This document shows positions 25,117 through 34,214 of a stretch of DNA of 57,457 nucleotides, piece after piece. Position 1 is the stretch's first letter; every line of letters starts with the position of its first letter. Origin of the DNA: an uncultured Erysipelotrichaceae bacterium (GTDB taxonomy: Bacteria > Bacillota_I > Bacilli_A > RF39 > UBA660); the NCBI GenBank assembly GCA_948442015.1, contig CAOJRP010000008.1, forward strand, positions 1 to 57,457, given 5' to 3'. Below the pieces are notes generated by a model that was not told where the DNA came from, searched no databases, and was given only the letters and a program-made list of their open reading frames with translations. The position numbers and the translations under genes were made by a program.

Positions 25117-26655
25117 TTAATTTTTTATATTTTTAAAATATTTATTTCCCAATAACCCATAAAATTCACATATTACATAAACAAACAAAGGAATAAAGTT
25201 TAATAAATATCTACTTCTATTTTCCCAAAGCAATAAAAATATACATATTCCTACGATGGATAATCTAACTATATCAATTTTTTCAGAATGGTCTAATAAT
25301 TTTAAAAATGCACTTATTACTAAAGATATAATAAACAAATATTGCATACTTTGAGAAAAATATATCAATTTATATTTATTTGTTTTATTTAGTAACAACT
25401 CATTATAAATAAAATCATCAACATGGCGAGAATTCATCACGAGCTTAGCATCAACTAAATATAGTCCATCAGTCCAAGCATTAACTGCTTTTTTATTTAG
25501 ATATTTATAATATCCTACAGCACCCATTTTTTTAATCCTTGTTAAAGTTTCATCTATATTAAATTTCACAGCTTCTTTTCCATTATCAAATTGTAACGTT
25601 AAATTATAATCACTAATGTTATATCCACCATAGCTATTTCTTCCACTATTATCCCTCTCAATATCTTCTACACCCATCATAACCCAATGAGTATAAGGAA
25701 CTTTCCCATAGTCACTCTCTTGAAAACCAAATTTAGAATTATCTACAATACAAACTTTAAAAATACAAGATAAAATTATAAAAACCGTTAAAGTACTTAA
25801 TAAATTTAAAATTAGCTTTTTATTTTTTGAAGAAAAAAGTAAATAGATAACAATAGCAATAAAAGGTATAATAGAAGTAATTTTAATCTCTTTTCCATAA
25901 AATAGTAAAATACCAAATAATACAAATATTAAGGAATTTCTAAAACAAAAAGTTTTTTCTTTATTCAAATATAAAAACAAAAATATAAATGTTATACCAA
26001 CAAACATCGAAAGAGTGTCAGAATAAAAAATGGAAGAATATAAAATTGGAGCAATAAAGAAAAAAGATATAACTAATCCAAATATAGCGGTTCTATTTCC
26101 AAACTTTTTTCTTAAGGTTAAATAAAGCATTATATAAGATAAATTAATAAATAACAAATTCATTAGCCATGCAGAATTTAAAGCTGAAAGACCAATAAAT
26201 GCTCCACCTTTAATAAATATTACTAACAACACAAATAACATAATATTATTAGGAAAATACTCAAAATAACTTGGATAATAAGTTTTATCCCTTATACCTG
26301 TTAAAACGTATGTCTCTGCATTTTTAAAAACAACACCAAAATCCCAACCAGGATTTACCGATAAATTTTTTAAGACAAATAATTCAACTAATAAAAGAAA
26401 GAAAAATAAAATTATTAAAATTATAATCTCATATTTTTTAGAAATATCACTTTTTTTATATATAAATCTTTTATACATAAAATATAATATTAAAATAAGT
26501 AAAAAAGCAAGAATTAAACTTATAAAATTATTTTCTTCATAGAATACATTTGAAGGATAGAAAAAAGAGCTAATAAAAATATTTAAAAACAAAAATATTG
26601 TTAAAAATAACGTAAAACTTATTATTATTTTATTTAGTCTAGTTCTTATATTCAT
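25117..26655 (-). CDS. GT-C type membrane glycosyltransferase
   Basis: The 512-residue protein has roughly 12 TM helices. A first external loop contains NPGWDFGVVFKNAETY, and later YPSYFEYFPNN; this Asp-containing loop and the Tyr/Pro-rich region match GT39-like enzymes. Near the C-terminus is the long external segment KVPYTHWVMMGVEDIERD seen in related proteins, then more TM helices. The start is ATG at 26655 with AAGGAGA; the frame is open upstream but lacks a ribosome site. It was probably once followed directly by the GtrB-like gene region, which is now separated by the inserted ATPase cassette. Confidence 0.72.
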   Translation of the reverse strand: MNIRTRLNKIIISFTLFLTIFLFLNIFISSFFYPSNVFYEENNFISLILAFLLILILYFMYKRFIYKKSDISKKYEIIILIILFFFLLLVELFVLKNLSVNPGWDFGVVFKNAETYVLTGIRDKTYYPSYFEYFPNNIMLFVLLVIFIKGGAFIGLSALNSAWLMNLLFINLSYIMLYLTLRKKFGNRTAIFGLVISFFFIAPILYSSIFYSDTLSMFVGITFIFLFLYLNKEKTFCFRNSLIFVLFGILLFYGKEIKITSIIPFIAIVIYLLFSSKNKKLILNLLSTLTVFIILSCIFKVCIVDNSKFGFQESDYGKVPYTHWVMMGVEDIERDNSGRNSYGGYNISDYNLTLQFDNGKEAVKFNIDETLTRIKKMGAVGYYKYLNKKAVNAWTDGLYLVDAKLVMNSRHVDDFIYNELLLNKTNKYKLIYFSQSMQYLFIISLVISAFLKLLDHSEKIDIVRLSIVGICIFLLLWENRSRYLLNFIPLFVYVICEFYGLLGNKYFKNIKN

Positions 26656-26756
26656 TTTTATTTTCTCCTTAAATTTTTTTGTTTCAATATATTTCTTTTC
26701 TGCAAAGTTAACTTTGATTTCCAAATAGAATTAGTATCTGTTCCAATATTTTTTTA

Positions 26757-27032
26757 TTAAACATTTTTTACTGTTATATATTTTTGATTTTTTGATTTTA
26801 TATTTTCCTTATTGATATAATTCAGTTTTCCTTCACTTATTAAAGGACTAATTAAATTTGTTGAAACGTATTGTCTATAATTAATATTCAAATATTCTCT
26901 AATCTCTTTTGACGTTTTAGGCTGTTCACAATATTCTAATATTTTTTCTTTATAACTATCAATTGCTATCTCATGTCCACTTTCATTTTTTATTCCACAA
27001 TTTGAACACTTTTCAAGATATTTAATGTGCAC
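26757..27032 (-). pseudogene. C-terminal fragment fused to a repeat array
   Basis: An open frame of 91 codons begins inside the 23-bp repeat array and continues as CSNCGIKNESGHEIAI, then YKEKILEYCEQPKTSKEI and NLISPLISEGKLNYI. The latter part is a winged helix like those at the C-terminus of AlbA_2/ATP-binding regulators. No proper start or ribosome site exists; the first codons are simply the repeat. The N-terminal bulk of the original gene is gone. The junction lies exactly at the edge of the proximal repeat. Confidence 0.6.
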
Positions 27033-27062
27033 TTTTCAAGTGATTTAATATACACTTTTCCA
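27007..27062 (-). repeat. Second copy of the 23-bp repeat array (three units)
   Basis: CACTTTTCAA (plus strand) occurs at 27007, 27030 and, with one mismatch, 27053: a period of exactly 23 bp. It is a copy of the array at 28641-28719, with one unit fewer. Confidence 0.8.
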
Positions 27063-27131
27063 ATAGATTTAATTATAAAAAACACCTATAACTAAAATAT
27101 TTCCAAAAATTATTTAACACATCTCTTTTAA

Positions 27132-27300
27132 TTACTTTAACAAATCCTTTTCAATAATATAACAAGGTCTTTACTTTGTTTCATTATAAATCTTCCCAAT
27201 ATACTCCCCAATTATCCCTATAGATATCATTTGAAGATTTCCTACAAACCAATAGATATAGTTAAGAAAGTCTATCCATCGACAATATTACTAAATATCT
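27132..27300 (-). pseudogene. Truncated second copy of the GtrB-like gene 3' end
   Basis: In the frame of the gene at 28790-29743 this encodes its last 50 or so residues (LQMISIGIIGEYIGKIYN, then YIIEKDLLK) with at least one internal stop (ETK, then TAA) and further decay upstream. The following 3' noncoding part and repeat array are copied as well, giving direct repeats of about 300 bp that flank the ATPase gene. Confidence 0.85.
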
Positions 27301-27317
27301 TTTGCATATTATTTCTA

Positions 27318-28598
27318 TTATCTTGGCTTTAAAGCTGTTACTGGTAATTTATATATGGCTGGATTACCATTCTTACACACTGCTCCATATTCTCCAAATA
27401 TTATAGCCATAAATTTTGGTTTCTTCTTAACATTTTCATAAAATTTTTCTAAACTCTCAACTGCTTCTTGCTCTAAATTATAAGTTAATTTAATTTCTAT
27501 AGCTGCATATTCGCCATCTTCAAATTCTAGTATTGCATCAACCTCATCATTAGATTGATTATCTCTAAAATGATATAAATGTCCTCCTAAATAATCCATA
27601 TAAATCCTCAAATCTCTTTCTACTAATGCTTCAAATAAAAAACCAAAAGTATTATGATCTAAAAGAAGTTTATCAACACTTAAATTTAGTAATGCACAAG
27701 CTAAAGAAGGATCAACAAAATGTCTTTTTGGTGTTTTTCCTACTCTTTTTGAAGAGCGATAATTCAAATCGAAAGCAGATTGATTTTCTATTAAGTATAA
27801 ATTAGATAATACATCAAGATAATCATCTACTGTTGTTCTACTTTTTAATATATCTTCTCCTGTTTCATATTCTTCTATATCTTTTACAATAGTTTTTATT
27901 CCTGCTATTGTAGTTTCGTTTCTAGCCAAAGATTTAAGAAGCATTTCCATTTTCAATTCATCTCTTTTTTTATCTTTTCTTTCATGTATATCTTTCTTTA
28001 AAATAGACTGTATATACTGTTTAGGTATTAATCCAATATCTTCCTTATCTGTATCAATATTAGCTGGCCATCCGCCTTTTATTAAAAACTCTGCTATTTC
28101 AGGTAAATCATTTTTTTTAACACTTTTTGCAATATCAACTCCATTTATCATATCTTGTATAGAAATAATTTTAGTTGAATTGCCTGATTCATAAAGACTC
28201 ATAGGATACATTTTTAACGTAGCAATTCTTCCAGCTCCAGAATGAAAAACTTCATCTTCATCATCCTCTTTTAATAATGATGTTGACCCCGTTAATATAA
28301 ATTTACCTTTTTGGCTATCAGCATCACATTCATGTCTAACTGAATCCCAAATGTTAGGTGACAATTGCCATTCGTCAATTAACTGAGGATTTTCTTCAAG
28401 AAATATATATTTAGGATTAACTTTAGCTAGATTTCTAATATCCTTTTCAGTTAAATACGTTACACTTTTAGAATGATATTCACCTGTCCAAGTTTTTCCA
28501 CACCATTTAGGGCCTTCTATGCAGACAGCACCAAAAGTTTTCAAATACCTTTCTAATTTATCATCTACCAATCGTTTTTTATAATTTTCTCTTTGCAT
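27318..28598 (-). CDS. AAA ATPase with C-terminal DUF4143 domain
   Basis: The 426-residue protein has an AAA_14-type ATPase core (Walker A GPKWCGKT at residues 29-36; Walker B LIDEWQLSP; sensor region FILTGSTSL) and a DUF4143 C-terminus, where VDAILEFEDGEYAAIEIKL is the Asp-x(n)-Glu-x-Lys pattern of PD-(D/E)XK nucleases. This family is widespread and multicopy in gut bacteria and archaea; its biological role is not established. The start ATG at 28598 has AAAGTGAG. Its promoter overlaps a 23-bp repeat array, and it is flanked by direct copies of the 3' end of a glycosyltransferase gene. Confidence 0.9.
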   Translation of the reverse strand: MQRENYKKRLVDDKLERYLKTFGAVCIEGPKWCGKTWTGEYHSKSVTYLTEKDIRNLAKVNPKYIFLEENPQLIDEWQLSPNIWDSVRHECDADSQKGKFILTGSTSLLKEDDEDEVFHSGAGRIATLKMYPMSLYESGNSTKIISIQDMINGVDIAKSVKKNDLPEIAEFLIKGGWPANIDTDKEDIGLIPKQYIQSILKKDIHERKDKKRDELKMEMLLKSLARNETTIAGIKTIVKDIEEYETGEDILKSRTTVDDYLDVLSNLYLIENQSAFDLNYRSSKRVGKTPKRHFVDPSLACALLNLSVDKLLLDHNTFGFLFEALVERDLRIYMDYLGGHLYHFRDNQSNDEVDAILEFEDGEYAAIEIKLTYNLEQEAVESLEKFYENVKKKPKFMAIIFGEYGAVCKNGNPAIYKLPVTALKPR

Positions 28599-28621
28599 AT
28601 TATAAACTCACTTTCAATAAT

Positions 28622-28650
28622 ATTTTACAATATCATTGAACACTTTTCAA
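28622..28650 (-). promoter_or_regulatory. ATPase promoter overlapping the proximal repeat
   Basis: On the minus strand TTGAAA (28645-28650) is followed after 17 bp by TAAAAT (28622-28627), 24 bp before the ATG. The -35 box is part of the first TTGAAAAGTG repeat, so a protein bound to the array would cover it. Confidence 0.6.
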
Positions 28651-28719
28651 GTATTTTAATGTGCACTTTTCAAATAATTTGATATACACTTTTCAAGTAT
28701 TTTAATGTGCACTTTTCAA
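28641..28719 (-). repeat. 23-bp direct repeat array (four units) upstream of the ATPase
   Basis: CACTTTTCAA (plus strand) begins at 28641, 28664, 28687 and 28710. The period is exactly 23 bp and the 13-bp spacers alternate between two related versions. On the coding strand the core is TTGAAAAGTG. The array lies 43 bp upstream of the ATPase start. Confidence 0.9.
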
Positions 28720-28789
28720 ATAGTTTTAATTATCAAAAAACACCTATAATTAAAATATTTCTAAAAATTATTTAACTCATCTATTCTAA

Positions 28790-29743
28790 TTACTTTAACA
28801 AATCCTTTTCAATAATATAGCGAGGTCTTTCTTTTGTTTCATTATAAATCTTCCCAATATACTCCCCAATTATCCCTATAGATATCATTTGAAGTCCTCC
28901 TATAAACCATATAGATATAGTTAAGAAAGTCCATCCATCAACAGTATTTCCAAAAACTTTTTGAATTAACGAATAGACCATAATTAAAATGCTTATAAAT
29001 AAAATTATAAACCCTAATCCACAAATAAATCTTAATGGTTTAACACTAAAAGAAGTAATTCCATCCCATGCAAAATTTAACATCTTTTTTAAAGGATACT
29101 TACTAACTCCAGCAAATCTTTCGGCTCTTTCATAATAAACAATATCTTCTTTAAAACCAATTAAAGGAAATATTCCTCTTAAAAATAAATTAACTTCTTT
29201 AAATCCACTAAATTCATCTAATACTCTTTTACTAGTTAATCTATAATCAGCATGATTAAAAACTATATCAACACCCATAAGTTTCATAAATTTATAAAAA
29301 CCTTCTGCTGTAACTCTTTTAAAGAATGTGTCTTTATCTCTTTTATTTCTAACTCCATATACAATATCAGCACCATTTAAATATTTTTCTAACATTTCAT
29401 CTATAGCATTAATATCATCTTGTAAATCAGCATCCATTGATACTACAACATCCGCATATTCTTTAGCAGTTAAAAGTCCAGCTACCAAAGCATTTTGATG
29501 TCCTCTATTTCTTGATAAAGAAATACCTGTAAAAGTATTATCTTTTTTATTAATTTCTTCTATAAGTTCCCAAGTCTTATCTTTCGAGCCATCATTAACA
29601 TATAGTACTTTACTCTTCTTAGAAATTACTTTCTTTTTTAATAACTCATCAAACTTTTCTCTTAATCTTTTAGTTGTTTCTTTTAAAACCGCTTCCTCAT
29701 TATAACAAGGTATAACAACATATAATATATTTTCTTTTCTCAT
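28790..29743 (-). CDS. GtrB-like polyprenyl-phosphate glycosyltransferase (GT2)
   Basis: The 317-residue protein has a GT2 domain (YVVIPCYNEEAVLKET, YVNDGSKDKTW, VVSMDADLQDD with the catalytic acidic motif, HADYRLTSKRVLDEF) and two C-terminal TM helices (about 228-255, 264-290) ending in GEYIGKIYNETKERPRYI, the usual tail of GtrB/YkcC-type enzymes. It transfers a hexose from UDP- or GDP-sugar to polyprenyl phosphate; GtrA at 22171 could flip the product. The start is ATG at 29743 with GGTGA at the right distance; an upstream ATG is less likely. Its 3' end is duplicated at 27132-27300. Confidence 0.9.
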   Translation of the reverse strand: MRKENILYVVIPCYNEEAVLKETTKRLREKFDELLKKKVISKKSKVLYVNDGSKDKTWELIEEINKKDNTFTGISLSRNRGHQNALVAGLLTAKEYADVVVSMDADLQDDINAIDEMLEKYLNGADIVYGVRNKRDKDTFFKRVTAEGFYKFMKLMGVDIVFNHADYRLTSKRVLDEFSGFKEVNLFLRGIFPLIGFKEDIVYYERAERFAGVSKYPLKKMLNFAWDGITSFSVKPLRFICGLGFIILFISILIMVYSLIQKVFGNTVDGWTFLTISIWFIGGLQMISIGIIGEYIGKIYNETKERPRYIIEKDLLK

Positions 29744-29815
29744 TGATTTCACCATGCTTTTCTATAAATAATTATAGCTAATTAAAGAGTAAATTGCAAA
29801 GTTTAATAACTAATA

Positions 29816-30919
29816 TCAAAATAAATTTTTAGTTATTTCAAAAGCACTTTTAATTACATCATCCATATCATAATATTTATATTCAGCCAATCTACCTCCA
29901 AATATAACATTTTCTTCCTTTTTTGATAATTCACGATATTTTTCGGCAAGTTCATTATTTTTATCATCGTTAATTGTATAATACTTTTCCATACCATCTT
30001 CAAAGTCAATAGGAAACTCATATGTAATTACAGTTTTAGGTGATGTAGTATCAAATTCAAAATGTTTATGTTCAATTACTCTTGTATATTCTACTTCATG
30101 ACCAGTATAATTAACTACTGCATTACCTTGGTAATTTACTTCATTTAAAATTTGATTTTCAAATCTTAAACTACGCCATTCTAACTTCCCTAAAGAGTAA
30201 TTAAAATATTCATCAAGAGGTCCTGTATAAATTATTTTTTTAGCCATAGTTTTATATTCTTCTATATTATCAAAAAAATTAGTATTAAGTCTTATTTCTA
30301 TCCCGTTTAACATTTTTTCAACTAACTTTGTGTATCCACCAATTGGAATTCCTTGATATTTATCATTAAAATAATTATTATCATAAGTAAACCTAACTGG
30401 TAATCTTTTTATAATAAAGGATGGCAATTCTTTACATTTTCTATTCCACTGTTTTTCTGTATACCCTTTAATTAGTTTTTCATAAATCGTTCTTCCTACT
30501 AGTGAAATAGCTTGTTCCTCTAAATTGTTAGGTGTAATATCTTGCATTTCCTTTTTTTCTTCTTCAATTTTTATTTTAGCATCTTCTGGTGTAAATACAT
30601 CACTCCAAATTTTCGAAAAAGTATTCATATTAAATGGTAAATTATATATCTCATCATTAAATCTAGCTATAGGACTGTTAGTATAACGATTAAATTCAGA
30701 AAAAGAATTAACATAATCCCATACATCTTTATAATCAGTATGAAAAATATGTGCACCATATTTATGAACATTTATTCCTTCTATATTTTCAGTATAAATA
30801 TTACCTGCTATGTGATCTCTTTTATCAATAACCAATACTTTATTACCTTTCTTTTTTGCTAAATTAGCAAATGTTGCTCCGAATAAACCAGCACCGACAA
30901 TTAAATAATCATATTTCAT
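29816..30919 (-). CDS. glf: UDP-galactopyranose mutase
   Basis: The 367-residue flavoenzyme matches Glf throughout: N-terminal FAD motif YLIVGAGLFGATFANLA, VIDKRDHIAGN, HKYGAHIFHTD, YTEKQWNRKC, IPIGGYTKLVEKM, and a C-terminal NVIFGGRLAEYKYYDMDD with the FAD-binding Arg. It converts UDP-galactopyranose to UDP-galactofuranose, so the surface polymer probably contains galactofuranose. The start is ATG at 30919 with AGGAG; an in-frame extension overlaps the upstream gene and has no ribosome site. Confidence 0.96.
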   Translation of the reverse strand: MKYDYLIVGAGLFGATFANLAKKKGNKVLVIDKRDHIAGNIYTENIEGINVHKYGAHIFHTDYKDVWDYVNSFSEFNRYTNSPIARFNDEIYNLPFNMNTFSKIWSDVFTPEDAKIKIEEEKKEMQDITPNNLEEQAISLVGRTIYEKLIKGYTEKQWNRKCKELPSFIIKRLPVRFTYDNNYFNDKYQGIPIGGYTKLVEKMLNGIEIRLNTNFFDNIEEYKTMAKKIIYTGPLDEYFNYSLGKLEWRSLRFENQILNEVNYQGNAVVNYTGHEVEYTRVIEHKHFEFDTTSPKTVITYEFPIDFEDGMEKYYTINDDKNNELAEKYRELSKKEENVIFGGRLAEYKYYDMDDVIKSAFEITKNLF

Positions 30920-30948
30920 AATTTTACTCCTAACTTTTTTAATTAATA

Positions 30949-33120
30949 TTATTGATTTTTTATCCACACATAATTTTTCCATCCATCTTCTTGATTAGAA
31001 GAAATTTGGGAATATTCACTTTTAAGTACTGATGCAAATGCGTTAGCATAATGCGTATAACCCCAAGTATCTCGTTCTTCATTATAAATTACAATATTAG
31101 GTTCATTTGTTAACAAATCATCAATTGCATCTTGCTCATACCAATCCATATACCAAGGCAACATATATATTGCTCTATTTACTGGATATCTATCTTTATA
31201 TAAGAAATATAAACTATCACATGTATATGCATCTAAAAATATAGTTTCTCCTGGTTCTGTAATTTCTATAACTTTGCTTTCAAGTTCTGAAATAGCACTT
31301 TGCTTATATAAAAGATTATTTCCAATTGATACTACATAAGTACTTGTCATAAAAATGATAATTATACCTAATAAAGGTTTTCCAATTCTTTGTATATAAT
31401 TAAGTATTTTATCATAAAATAATGCGATTATCATAATAGCAATATACCAAGCAGCTAAACCATGAAAGCCATAATCTCTTGTTGCTGAACAACACATTAC
31501 AATAAATAACGTAAAAGCTTCTGTTTTTCTTTTGTCTTTTATAAGTAAAAAAATTGCTATAACTGCCAATGACATAATTAATAATTGTACAATAATTGTA
31601 TTAGTAGCTTGGGCAGTTATAATAGAATTAATATTATTAGCAATAATATTATAAAAATTTTGAATGGCATTTATAAATGGTTGAATAATTTTTTCCCCCA
31701 TACCAGCAATATATTTAGGGTATACTTCTCTATTAAATAAATAAAATTGTTTAAATGCACGCCCTAATGAATGATTCATACTAAAATAAATAATAGAGCA
31801 AAATAATGGTACTATTAATGCAATTAATAATTTCCAGTATCTACCAATCATTTTTTTTATAGAAAATTTTGTTTTTAACCAATCTTTTATTTCTATGAAA
31901 ACAAATACTATAACTATCCATATTAATGCATATGCGCTAACAAAAGCCGATCCAAAACTACCCCAAATACATATAGAAATAATAATTGCTCTTACAAAAT
32001 CTAATTTTTTGTCTTTATAATATCTTATAAATTCAAGTAATAAAGAAACCATACAAATACCTTGAATTCCATCTGATAAAATTTGAATTCCAAATAAAGA
32101 AACTACTGTAGGAATAAATATGCATTCTAATATTGAGAGTATTAGCATTTTTCTTTCACCAAAGAAATCTTTATGTCTTAAATATAATAAAGCCCAAACA
32201 ATTGCTAAAAAAACATAATATAATAATCTAAATTGCTGAACTGATGTAGATCCTAATAAAGCAAAAATACCGCATAAATAATATGTTATAGGTGTATGTT
32301 GAGTTACATAATCTTTGTATATAACTCCACCTTTAGCAACAATCATACCTCCTCGAATATTATCAGATTCATCAGTAAATGTTTCGGCATATGCAAAAGG
32401 ACTAAGTAAAATGAATATTAAAAATCCTATAAACATACTTTGTAATATTACATCATTTTTTGGATCAATTCCTTTCTTTTTTACTAAATAAAGTCTTATA
32501 AGAAATAAACATATTAATATAGCTAAAAATATCGTAAAACCAGTCCACCAATAATCAGCATCTCCCCCATATATTTTTAAACATAATAATTCATTATGTG
32601 CTACACCATTAATAAATAAAGTTTCGGATTCATTTTTATCTTCTTTTGTATCTGAACTATAAAATGCAATACTAGTTTTATCATTAACAGATTTTGGAGT
32701 AATATGTATTTCATAAACCTTATTCTTATTCAACTTAATATTTTTATTAAATTTAATATAGTAATATTCATTATCAATAATTAAACTTGCATTAAAATGA
32801 TTTTTATATACAATTTTTTCATTTTCTTTATCTTTTATAAATATTTCCCATTCAGAGTTATTATCTCTAGCAAAAGTATTAATTTTAATAGAAAAACCTG
32901 CCATTATATCATAAGGCATAATTACCTCTTGAACTATTTCTTGTCCTGGCTTATTTAATTCAATATACTTTTCACTCTTTTCATTTATTGTAGTAAATTC
33001 TAGATATGTTAATTTATTTCTAAAAGCAAATAAACTAACAAATAAAATTAAAACAATAACAATTATTAAAGGAATCAATAATCTTCTTTCTTTGTTATTT
33101 TTGATATTCTTATTTTTCAT
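30949..33120 (-). CDS. Large GT-C type membrane protein
   Basis: The 723-residue protein has one TM (about 14-34), an outside domain of about 150 residues rich in beta strands (40-190), then some 10-12 TM helices and a C-terminal ectodomain. After the third TM, FTDESDNIRGGMIVAKGG then VIYKDYVTQHTPITYYL is the GT-C catalytic loop pattern. It is probably a glycosyltransferase using a lipid-linked sugar. The start is ATG at 33120 after AAGGA. It is followed at once by glf. Only the strand-rich domain near the N-terminus is unusual for the group. Confidence 0.7.
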   Translation of the reverse strand: MKNKNIKNNKERRLLIPLIIVIVLILFVSLFAFRNKLTYLEFTTINEKSEKYIELNKPGQEIVQEVIMPYDIMAGFSIKINTFARDNNSEWEIFIKDKENEKIVYKNHFNASLIIDNEYYYIKFNKNIKLNKNKVYEIHITPKSVNDKTSIAFYSSDTKEDKNESETLFINGVAHNELLCLKIYGGDADYWWTGFTIFLAILICLFLIRLYLVKKKGIDPKNDVILQSMFIGFLIFILLSPFAYAETFTDESDNIRGGMIVAKGGVIYKDYVTQHTPITYYLCGIFALLGSTSVQQFRLLYYVFLAIVWALLYLRHKDFFGERKMLILSILECIFIPTVVSLFGIQILSDGIQGICMVSLLLEFIRYYKDKKLDFVRAIIISICIWGSFGSAFVSAYALIWIVIVFVFIEIKDWLKTKFSIKKMIGRYWKLLIALIVPLFCSIIYFSMNHSLGRAFKQFYLFNREVYPKYIAGMGEKIIQPFINAIQNFYNIIANNINSIITAQATNTIIVQLLIMSLAVIAIFLLIKDKRKTEAFTLFIVMCCSATRDYGFHGLAAWYIAIMIIALFYDKILNYIQRIGKPLLGIIIIFMTSTYVVSIGNNLLYKQSAISELESKVIEITEPGETIFLDAYTCDSLYFLYKDRYPVNRAIYMLPWYMDWYEQDAIDDLLTNEPNIVIYNEERDTWGYTHYANAFASVLKSEYSQISSNQEDGWKNYVWIKNQ

Positions 33121-33373
33121 TTTTTTCACGTCCTTATTATGTTATTTAAATAATAATTGTAACTATAAATATAGCATTATTATAGCACTTATTCTATTAA
33201 AAATAAATTTTTTCGCCAAATTTTACATTAAATATATTACAATTAAGCAAAAAAGTTCTTGAATATGTGTTTATGAAAATGTTAAAATAAAGATATAATT
33301 ATTTGTATTATTTTTATAATCTTATACTTTTAAAAATAATTTTACAATTACTATAATAGAGAGAAGGAAAAAT

Positions 33374-34099
33374 ATGAAAACAAAAAAAGAAAGTACTTTA
33401 TATATTGTTATGCCTGCTTATAATGAAGAAGATAATATTGAGAATGTTGTAAGAGAATGGTATCCAATAATAGAAAAAATGAATAATAATTCAAAGCTCG
33501 TAATAGCAGATAGTGGTAGTGTTGATAAAACGCATAATATATTACAAAAATTAAAAAAAGAATTGCCAATGTTAGAAATTCTTGAAAACACAAATAAACA
33601 ACATGGACCCAAGTTAATAGCTTTATATGACTATTCTATAAAACAAGGTGCTGATTACATTTTTCAAACAGATTCAGACGGTCAAACTAACCCAAAAGAA
33701 TTTGAAGAGTTTTGGAATTTAAAAAATGACTACGATGTTGTATTAGGACATCGTAAAGTTAGAGGTGACGGAAAACAAAGAGCTTTTGTAGAAAAAGTTG
33801 TTTGCTTCCTTTTGAAATTTTACTTTAAAGTTGATGTCCCAGATGCAAATGCTCCTTTTAGATTAATGAAAACTAATGTTGTAAAAAAATATTTAAATAG
33901 ATTGGAACCAGATTATAATTTACCTAATATTATGTTGACTACTTATTTTTCACATTATAAGGAAAAGTTAATTTTTAAAGAAATATCATTTAAACCTCGT
34001 CAAGGAGGAATTAATTCTATTAATATTCCAAAAATATTTAAAATTGGATGGAAAGCTATTGGAGATTTTAGAAAATTTAAGAATGAAATGAAAAAGTAA
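33374..34099 (+). CDS. Glycosyltransferase family 2
   Basis: The 241-residue soluble GT2 protein has YIVMPAYNEEDNIENVV, VIADSGSVDKTHNIL, IFQTDSDGQT (acidic motif) and NAPFRLMKTNVVKKYL. It resembles the DPM1/polyprenol-phosphate sugar transferase type without TM tails. It is the only plus-strand transferase in the locus. It has AGAGAAGGAAA upstream and its own promoter region in the 253-bp gap at 33121-33373, where TTGAAT with TTAAAA 17 bp downstream is a weak candidate. It ends at a two-way terminator. Confidence 0.85.
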   Translation: MKTKKESTLYIVMPAYNEEDNIENVVREWYPIIEKMNNNSKLVIADSGSVDKTHNILQKLKKELPMLEILENTNKQHGPKLIALYDYSIKQGADYIFQTDSDGQTNPKEFEEFWNLKNDYDVVLGHRKVRGDGKQRAFVEKVVCFLLKFYFKVDVPDANAPFRLMKTNVVKKYLNRLEPDYNLPNIMLTTYFSHYKEKLIFKEISFKPRQGGINSINIPKIFKIGWKAIGDFRKFKNEMKK

Positions 34100-34156
34100 A
34101 AAAATTTTTTTGCTATTTAAATATTATTTTTTATTAATGTATGAATTTTATTATTT

Positions 34157-34192
34157 AAAAAATAGTGTTGGTAAACTATAATACTATTTTTT
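34157..34192. terminator. Bidirectional terminator between convergent genes
   Basis: AAAAAATAGT (34157-34166) and ACTATTTTTT (34183-34192) pair over 10 bp with flanking A and T runs, between the ends of the genes at 34099 and 34215. It can act in both directions. Confidence 0.65.
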
Positions 34193-34214
34193 ACTTTTTT
34201 ACAAAAATACTATT

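Noticed and set aside
27318..28598. ATPase as a transposase of an insertion sequence
   Set aside because: No terminal inverted repeats or short target duplications flank the gene; the flanking repeats are copies of a neighbouring gene end, and the protein is not a known transposase type.
28641..28719. Possible CRISPR array
   Set aside because: The conserved core is only 10 bp, the intervals are 13 bp and themselves similar, and no cas genes are present. It fits promoter iterons better.
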